NCBI GenBank assembly: GCA_030388825.1
Contig: CP128835.1
Span: 2,102,001 to 2,166,000, forward strand
Source: Rossellomorea sp. AcN35-11
GTDB taxonomy: Bacteria > Bacillota > Bacilli > Bacillales > Bacillaceae_B
Direction: 5' to 3'
Length of the DNA: 64,000 bases
The notes below the pieces were generated by a model that was given only the letters and a program-made list of their open reading frames with translations, was not told where the DNA came from and made no database searches. Every line of letters starts with the position of its first letter. Positions within the stretch are counted from its first letter, which is position 1. The position numbers and the translations under genes were made by a program. Positions 58,375 through 64,000 of the stretch are shown piece after piece.

Positions 58375-60070
58375 ATGAACAAACCATGGTTTGCAGAATA
58401 TCCAGCTGAAGTTCCCACTGAGCTCAATCTTACTGAAAAACCGCTCCAGTCCTATTTAACTGAGGCGGCTGGTCTGTATAACAGTAAAGTGGCCATTGAA
58501 TTTATGGGTAAGGAAATGACCTATAAAGAATTACATGAATCTGCTCTCAAGTTCGCCCACTATCTAAAAACGTTAGGAATCGAGAAGGGTGACCGGGTGG
58601 CGATCATGCTTCCGAATACGCCTCAATCAGTGATCGCATACTATGGCATTCTCTACGCGGGTGGAGTCGTCGTACAAACCAATCCATTGTACATGGAGAG
58701 GGAAATCGAATACCAAATGAAGGACTCCGGTGCCAAGGTGATCCTGACATTGGATATTTTATACCCGAGAGTATCGAAAGTGATGAAGTACACCGATCTT
58801 GAACACATTATTGTAACCGCTATCAAAGACTACCTTCCTTTTCCAAAGAATCTCATCTACCCATTCATTCAGAAGAAACAATACGGCATTGTAGTAAAAG
58901 TGGACCATGCCGGACAGAATCATTTATTTACCGAGATCATGAAAACATCCAAAGCAGAAAGCACCGAGCATGCATTCGATTTTGAAAATGATATTGCCCT
59001 CCTGCAATACACAGGCGGAACGACTGGCTTCCCGAAAGGGGTCATGCTCACTCACAGGAACCTTGTTGCCAATGCTTCCATGTGTGATGCCTGGCTCTAT
59101 AAGTGTAAAAAAGGAGAGGAACGCGTGCTGGGGATCCTCCCGTTCTTTCATGTATACGGGATGACGGCCGTTATGATCTTATCCGTCATGCAGGGATATA
59201 AAATGATCTTACTGCCTAAATTCGATCCTGAAACAACGCTCAAAACCATTCAAAAGCAGAAGCCGACCCTTTTCCCCTGGAGCACCGACCATCTACATCG
59301 GTTTGTTGAATCATCCGGAGCTGAGTAAATACGATTTATCCTCCATCGATTCCTGCCTCAGTGGAAGTGCCCCGCTCCCTGTTGAAGTGCAGCAGCAATT
59401 TGAAGACGTGACGGGAGGTAAACTGGTTGAGGGGTATGGTTTGACTGAGTCGTCACCTGTTACCCATTCCAATTTCCTATGGGATAAAGAAAGAATAAAG
59501 GGAAGCATCGGTGTGCCATGGCCGAGTACAGATGCAGCTATCCACTCACTGGAAACAGGGGAACCGCTTCCTCCGAATGAGATCGGTGAAATCGTTGTGA
59601 AAGGCCCTCAGGTAATGAAAGGGTACTGGAACAGACCGGAGGAAACAGAACAGACATTGAAGGATGGCTGGCTGTTGACAGGTGATTTAGGTTATATGGA
59701 TGAGAAGGGATACTTTTATGTGGTGGACCGCAAGAAAGATATGATCATCGCCGGAGGCTTTAATATCTATCCACGGGAAATCGAGGAAGTCCTTTATGAA
59801 CATCCAGCGATCCAAGAGGTTGTAGCAGCGGGTGTGCCTGATGCGTACAGGGGGGAAACGGTGAAGGCATATGTGGTCCTGAAAGAAGGGGAAACCCTCA
59901 CAGAAGAAGAACTCAATGAATTTGCCCGTAAATTCCTGGCTGCGTACAAGGTACCGCGTATATATGAATTCAGAAAAGAACTGCCGAAAACGGCTGTAGG
60001 AAAAATCTTACGCAGGGCACTTGTAGATGAGGAGCGTAAAAAGATAGAGGAAGAACAAAAAACAAGTTAA
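58375..60070 (+). CDS. lcfA: long-chain fatty-acid-CoA ligase (reading frame interrupted by one extra C)
   Basis: With one frame restored, 564 residues (B. subtilis LcfA 560). Adenylate-forming enzyme: P-loop YTGGTTGFPKGVMLTHRN at about 215-232, EGYGLTESSPV, TGDLGYMDEKGYF, DRKKDMIIAGGFNIYP and C-terminal Lys in KTAVGKILRR. Activates fatty acids for beta-oxidation. The break lies in four C at 59274-59277: upstream reads PTLFPWSTD; removing one C reads PTLFPGAPTIYIGLLNHPEL. AAGGAGGGATTACA before the ATG. Likely assembly error; otherwise an isolated pseudogene. Confidence 0.92.
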
Positions 60071-60124
60071 TGAACACCATTGGGCTTTTTCTTTTTGCCG
60101 AATCCTTGGACAAGGCATCTTTTC

Positions 60125-60153
60125 TTGACAATGAAGGAGAAAAATTTTATTAT
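60125..60153 (+). promoter_or_regulatory. sigma-A promoter of fadR-fadB-etfBA
   Basis: TTGACA (60125-60130), 17 bp, TATTAT (60148-60153). The FadR box starts 8 bp later, over the expected start of transcription. Confidence 0.75.
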
Positions 60154-60160
60154 AAAAATA

Positions 60161-60178
60161 TGAATGAATGGTCATTCA
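60161..60178. promoter_or_regulatory. FadR operator
   Basis: TGAATGAATGGTCATTCA matches the B. subtilis FadR consensus TGAATGANTANTCATTCA with one mismatch and is a near-perfect palindrome. Predicts autorepression lifted by long-chain acyl-CoA. Confidence 0.88.
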
Positions 60179-60205
60179 TATTTTCTTAAGGCAGGTCAAG
60201 AGCAT

Positions 60206-60802
60206 ATGAAACGGAATAAACCAAAATACAAACAGATTATTGATGCTGCTGTCATTGTTATAGCGGAAAATGGTTACCATCAGGCACAGGTGTCCAAGAT
60301 TGCCAAACAGGCGGGGGTCGCTGATGGAACGATCTATCTTTATTTTAAAAATAAAGAAGATATCCTGATTTCTTTATTCAGAGAAAAGATGGTCTTATTC
60401 GTTGAAAAAATCGAAGAAGTTATAGCAGGAAAACAGACAGTTTCAGAGAAATTATTAGTGATGATAGAAAATCATTGTAAAATTCTGTCGGATGATCACC
60501 ATCTCGCGATTGTTACCCAATTGGAGTTACGACAATCCAATAAGGAAATCCGCTTGAAGATCAATGATGTGCTAAAGGGCTATCTTCGATTAGTCGATAA
60601 AATCCTGATAAGCGGAATTGAAAGCGGGGAGTTCGCGAAGGACCTGGATGTTCGTCTGGCTCGCCAAATGATCTTTGGCACCCTTGATGAAATGGTCACA
60701 ACGTGGGTGATGAACGATCAGAAATATGATTTAGTCGCTCAAGTCCCTGCCATCCACAAACTATTGCTTCATGGATGTGGGGCAGGAACTCAACAAGTTT
60801 AG
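60206..60802 (+). CDS. fadR: fatty-acid metabolism regulator FadR (TetR family)
   Basis: 198 residues. TetR helix-turn-helix (about 8-55) with QVSKIAKQAGVADGTIYLYF, and an acyl-CoA-binding C-terminal domain (VTQLELRQSNKEIR, RQMIFGTLDEMVTTWVMNDQKYDL) as in B. subtilis FadR/YsiA. Represses fad genes until long-chain acyl-CoA binds. ATG at 60206 gives the family N-terminus; the earlier frame start overlaps the operator. Followed after 8 bp by fadB. Confidence 0.95.
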   Translation: MKRNKPKYKQIIDAAVIVIAENGYHQAQVSKIAKQAGVADGTIYLYFKNKEDILISLFREKMVLFVEKIEEVIAGKQTVSEKLLVMIENHCKILSDDHHLAIVTQLELRQSNKEIRLKINDVLKGYLRLVDKILISGIESGEFAKDLDVRLARQMIFGTLDEMVTTWVMNDQKYDLVAQVPAIHKLLLHGCGAGTQQV

Positions 60803-60810
60803 GGGGATGA

Positions 60811-61584
60811 ATGATGGAAAGTTTATCATGGTCATTAGAAGGAAAGGTTGCAACGGTCCTGATCCAAAGACCTCCTGCTAATGCACTGGCCAGCGGACTC
60901 ATCAATGAAATCGATTCACTTCTTGATGAGCTTGAAGAAAATGCAGATGTCAGAGTGATCTTGCTGAAAGGTGAGGGACGCTTCTTCTCGGCGGGGGCTG
61001 ACATCAAGGAATTCACGACGATTGAGAGTGGTGAAGAATTCTCTAAACTGGCGAGAAGGGGCCAGGACGTTTTTGAACGGATGGAGAACTTTTCAAAGCC
61101 GATCATAGCAGCCATCCATGGTGCCGCTTTAGGTGGAGGATTGGAGCTGGCAATGGGCTGTCATATCCGATTGGTCAGTGAGAATGCAAAGCTTGGCCTT
61201 CCCGAGCTTCAATTAGGGCTTGTGCCCGGGTTTGCAGGTTCACAGCGCCTGCCGAAATTGGTCGGACGGGCAAAAGCGGCAGAAATGCTGTTAACAAGCG
61301 ATCCGATCAGTGGGTCAGAAGCTGTGGAGTGGGGACTTGCCAATAAGGCTTACCCAGAAGACCAGCTTTTTGATAAAGCAAAGGAAATGGCCGATAAGAT
61401 TGCCAAGAAAAGCCCGGGGGCAATGAAGGCAGCCATAGAATTATTGAGCTATTCAAAAGACGACCGTTTCTATGAAGGTGTCATGAGAGAAGCGGATATC
61501 TTCGGCGATGTCTTTGTGTCAGCAGATGCAAAAGAAGGAATATCGGCCTTTATGGAAAAGCGCGAACCGCACTTTAAAGGCTAG
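60811..61584 (+). CDS. fadB: enoyl-CoA hydratase
   Basis: 257 residues, crotonase fold. FFSAGADIKEF (oxyanion and CoA loop), IHGAALGGGLELAMGCHIR and LPELQLGLVPGFAGSQRL contain both catalytic glutamates of hydratases (E in GGGLELAM and in LPELQLG). Hydrates trans-2-enoyl-CoA in beta-oxidation. Two adjacent ATGs (60811, 60814) behind GGGGGA; the second has better spacing. Second gene of the FadR operon. Confidence 0.93.
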   Translation: MMESLSWSLEGKVATVLIQRPPANALASGLINEIDSLLDELEENADVRVILLKGEGRFFSAGADIKEFTTIESGEEFSKLARRGQDVFERMENFSKPIIAAIHGAALGGGLELAMGCHIRLVSENAKLGLPELQLGLVPGFAGSQRLPKLVGRAKAAEMLLTSDPISGSEAVEWGLANKAYPEDQLFDKAKEMADKIAKKSPGAMKAAIELLSYSKDDRFYEGVMREADIFGDVFVSADAKEGISAFMEKREPHFKG

Positions 61585-61727
61585 AATACATTCTATTAAT
61601 ATAGTAAACTCATATTGAAGGGCAGTATTGGATGGAAGTTTCTTTTCAAGCTGCCCATTCATAGGGGATGAATTGTCAAAATCTTTTTAAGGGAAAGAAT
61701 GTTTACATTATTAGGAGGGACTTACAC

Positions 61728-62501
61728 ATGAACATCTATGTACTTTTGAAAAGAACGTTTGATACTGAGGAGAAAATTTCGATCCAAAATGGTCAAATTG
61801 CTGAAGATGGAGCTGAATTTATCATAAATCCTTACGATGAATATGCTGTTGAAGAAGCGATTCAAGTCCGTGACGCACACGGTGGTGAAGTGACTGTCGT
61901 GACGGTTGGCGGGGAAGAAAGCGAAAAGCAGCTGAGAACCGCGCTTGCCATGGGTGCTGATAAAGCAGTCCTGATCAACACAGAAGATGATCTTGATTAC
62001 GGTGATCAATTCACTACAGCGAAAATCCTCGCTCATTTTTTAAAAGAGCAGGAAGTAGACCTGATCCTTGCAGGTAATGTAGCCATCGACGGTGGATCGG
62101 GACAAGTTGGTCCACGTGTAGCGGAACAACTTGACATCCCTTATGTAACAACCATCACGAAATTAGAAATCGATGGTGAAACCGTGACAGTCACTCGTGA
62201 CGTAGAAGGAGATTCAGAGGTAATCGAAACATCTCTTCCACTTTTGGTGACGGCTCAGCAAGGATTGAACGAACCACGCTATCCTTCACTTCCGGGAATC
62301 ATGAAAGCGAAGAAGAAGCCTTTAGATGAACTGGAACTGGATGATATGGATTTAGATGAAGATGACGTAGAAGCGAAAACCAAGACAATTGAAATCTACC
62401 TTCCACCGAAGAAGGAAGCGGGTAAAGTATTAGAGGGCGAATTGGATGCCCAGGTTTCAGAGCTTGTTTCACTTCTTCGCAATGAAGCGAAAGTTATATA
62501 A
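61728..62501 (+). CDS. etfB: electron transfer flavoprotein beta subunit
   Basis: 257 residues, same as B. subtilis EtfB. MNIYVLLKRTFDTEEKI, the AMP-binding segment GGSGQVGPRVAEQLD and the signature TSLPLLVTAQQGLNEPRYPSLPGIMKAKKKP (about 168-198). Accepts electrons from acyl-CoA dehydrogenases with EtfA. ATG at 61728 follows TTAGGAGGGACTTACAC; the longer frame upstream is unsupported. A GGGCAG/CTGCCC hairpin at about 61620-61660 lies between fadB and etfB without a T-run. Confidence 0.96.
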   Translation: MNIYVLLKRTFDTEEKISIQNGQIAEDGAEFIINPYDEYAVEEAIQVRDAHGGEVTVVTVGGEESEKQLRTALAMGADKAVLINTEDDLDYGDQFTTAKILAHFLKEQEVDLILAGNVAIDGGSGQVGPRVAEQLDIPYVTTITKLEIDGETVTVTRDVEGDSEVIETSLPLLVTAQQGLNEPRYPSLPGIMKAKKKPLDELELDDMDLDEDDVEAKTKTIEIYLPPKKEAGKVLEGELDAQVSELVSLLRNEAKVI

Positions 62502-62543
62502 GGCTAAGGCATACGATTAACTAACATTCAGGGGGTATTTAAC

Positions 62544-63524
62544 ATGGCGAGAAAAGTATTAGTACTTGGAGAAGTTCGAGACGGATCATTACGAAATGTT
62601 TCCTTTGAAGCAATTGCGGCGGGTAAAACAGTATCTGAAGGCGGAGAAGTTGTTGCGGTTCTGCTCGGCAAGAGTGTAAGCGCTTTAGGGAACGAGATGA
62701 TTCAGTATGGTGCGGATAAAGTGGTGGTCGTGGAAGACGACAAGCTGGATCAATATACTTCAGATGGCTATTCACAGGCGATCCTTTCTGTGATCGAAGA
62801 AGAGAAGCCGGAAGGGATCATCTTTGGGCATACAGCACTGGGGAAAGACTTGTCTCCGAAAGTAGCAGGTAAATTAGGTTCAGGATTGATTTCAGATGCG
62901 ACGGCCCTTGAGGAAGCTGGTGGAAACCTTGTTTTCACAAGACCGATTTATTCAGGGAAAGCATTCGAAAAGAAAATCGTGACGGATGGATTGATTTTTG
63001 CGACGATCCGTCCAAATAACATCGAACCTTTAGGGAAAGATGAGTCCCGTACAGGAGACGTATCGACACTTTCAGTCGATATCAAGGATTTACGTACGAT
63101 CATCAAAGAAGTTGTTCGCAAAGCCAGCGAAGGGGTGGACCTTTCTGAAGCGAAAGTCATCATCGCCGGTGGACGCGGTGTGAAAAGTGAAGATGGGTTC
63201 AACCCACTCAAAGAACTGGCAGATGTACTTGGCGGAGCGGTAGGGGCATCCCGTGGCGCATGTGATGCAGACTACTGTGATTATTCTCTGCAAATCGGTC
63301 AAACAGGTAAAGTCGTAACGCCGGACCTGTATATCGCCTGCGGTATTTCAGGAGCCATCCAGCATTTAGCCGGTATGTCGAACTCCAAAGTCATCGTTGC
63401 CATCAATAAAGATCCGGAAGCAAACATCTTTAACGTAGCGGATTACGGGATTGTCGGTGATTTATTCGAAGTGGTACCACTCTTGACTGAAGAGTTTAAA
63501 AAGCTTAAAGTATCTTCTTCTTAA
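62544..63524 (+). CDS. etfA: electron transfer flavoprotein alpha subunit
   Basis: 326 residues. N-terminal domain (about 1-190) and FAD-binding C-terminal domain with [16 protein letters not shown] (about 211), [33 protein letters not shown] (about 252) and [21 protein letters not shown] (about 292). Passes electrons to the quinone pool. CAGGGGGTATTTAAC before the ATG. Last gene of fadR-fadB-etfBA. Confidence 0.97.
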   Translation: MARKVLVLGEVRDGSLRNVSFEAIAAGKTVSEGGEVVAVLLGKSVSALGNEMIQYGADKVVVVEDDKLDQYTSDGYSQAILSVIEEEKPEGIIFGHTALGKDLSPKVAGKLGSGLISDATALEEAGGNLVFTRPIYSGKAFEKKIVTDGLIFATIRPNNIEPLGKDESRTGDVSTLSVDIKDLRTIIKEVVRKASEGVDLSEAKVIIAGGRGVKSEDGFNPLKELADVLGGAVGASRGACDADYCDYSLQIGQTGKVVTPDLYIACGISGAIQHLAGMSNSKVIVAINKDPEANIFNVADYGIVGDLFEVVPLLTEEFKKLKVSSS

Positions 63525-63589
63525 TACCTGCTGACGTTTTATTGTAGCAACGAACGGGTATTGAACATAATAGTAGTAAGAAAAGATAG

Positions 63590-63618
63590 GGATGCAGCCG
63601 TGGCTGCTCCTTATTTTT
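63590..63618 (+). terminator. terminator of the fadR-etfA operon
   Basis: GGATGCAGCC and GGCTGCTCC around GT, followed by TTATTTTTC. Confidence 0.75.
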
Positions 63619-63733
63619 CTTCCTTTGTATATTCCGTTTTCTCAAGGGAATATTACCTACGAGCAGATTAATAGCATCACAAAAAAAACGGTGATATACT
63701 GATGTCATTCAAAGATTTAGGAGGCGCATATAT

Positions 63734-64000
63734 ATGGCAATTACACATGCAACTGATCAATCATTTACATCTGAAACAAATTCTGGACTGGTACTGGCGG
63801 ACTTTTGGGCACCTTGGTGTGGACCTTGTAAAATGATCGCTCCTGTACTGGAAGAGTTAGACGGCGAAATGGGCGACAAAGTAAAAATCGTCAAAGTGGA
63901 CGTTGATGAGAACCAAGAAACAGCAGGTAAATACGGGGTTATGAGTATCCCTACACTTGTTGTCCTTAAAGATGGCGAAGTAGTTGATAAAGTAATCGGT
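63734..64000 (+). CDS. trxA: thioredoxin (3' end cut by window)
   Basis: First 89 residues of about 104. Redox motif WCGPC at residues 28-32, preceded by VLADFWAP and followed by KVDVDENQETAGKYGVMSIPTLVV with the cis-proline. Cytosolic disulfide reductant, essential in B. subtilis. TTAGGAGGCGCATATAT before the ATG; TATACT at 63695-63700 is a possible -10. Confidence 0.97.
   Translation, partial: MAITHATDQSFTSETNSGLVLADFWAPWCGPCKMIAPVLEELDGEMGDKVKIVKVDVDENQETAGKYGVMSIPTLVVLKDGEVVDKVIG

Overview
This window reads as a stretch of core chromosome from a low-to-mid GC, endospore-forming member of the Bacillaceae. The gene order dnaE, malic enzyme, accDA, pfkA-pyk, citZ-icd-mdh, phoPR, polA, mutM, coaE, gapB, speD, nrdR, dnaB-dnaI, thrS, infC-rpmI-rplT, pheST, rnhC, zapA, polX, mutS2, lcfA, fadR, fadB, etfBA, trxA is essentially that of Bacillus subtilis. 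Spore genes (ytrH, ytrI, ytvI, ytxC, sspI) support an endospore former. Extra genes relative to B. subtilis (a GntR regulator behind the malic enzyme, a MaoC-like gene, hflKC between phoR and polA, a VTT membrane protein, an isochorismatase-family hydrolase) fit a Rossellomorea-like or related Bacillus lineage; that placement is an inference from layout, not a database result.

Layout. 1-2.1 kb: cut-off alpha/beta hydrolase, a duplicated 260-bp non-coding repeat, then ytrHI on the minus strand. 2.2-13.3 kb: DNA polymerase DnaE, malic enzyme and its probable regulator, acetyl-CoA carboxylase carboxyltransferase, phosphofructokinase and pyruvate kinase, FxsA. 13.3-20.5 kb: intergenic repeats, ytvI, then the TCA block citZ-icd-mdh and a MaoC-like gene with a consensus cre site. 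20.7-30.5 kb: phoPR, hflKC, polA, mutM, ytaF, coaE. 30.5-41.4 kb: gluconeogenic gapB with CcpN-type operators, speD behind a structured leader, nrdR, the replication-initiation pair dnaB-dnaI, ytxC, thrS behind a T-box, and infC-rpmI-rplT behind an L20-type leader. 41.5-53.2 kb: a nested inverted-repeat element, ysdA/ysdB/ysdC neighbours, sspI, an rRNA methyltransferase, pheST behind a T-box, rnhC, zapA, cvpA. 53.3-64 kb: polX, mutS2, yshE and a 27-residue membrane peptide, then fatty-acid degradation genes with a FadR operator, and the start of trxA.

The window is mostly housekeeping; the interest lies in regulation and intergenic DNA. Carbon flow is wired through several switches visible in the sequence: a cre overlapping the citZ start site, a cre before the MaoC gene, CcpN sites at gapB, a TGGTC-type palindrome before the malic enzyme/GntR operon, and a FadR box at fadR. 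Less expected items are (1) a speD leader whose CCCCC tract can pair with the ribosome-binding site, resembling a translational riboswitch; (2) four PhoP-box-like hexamers in 11-bp register right after phoR, followed within 100 bp by a terminator; (3) arrays of six GGAT(T/C)NA-type octamers phased at 20 bp, present in three copies; and (4) a 512-bp element with perfect 23-bp terminal inverted repeats.

Four genes (polA, thrS, yshE, lcfA) each carry one extra base, three of them in homopolymer runs. Because polA and thrS are central genes and the proteins are otherwise intact, sequencing or assembly error is the likeliest cause.
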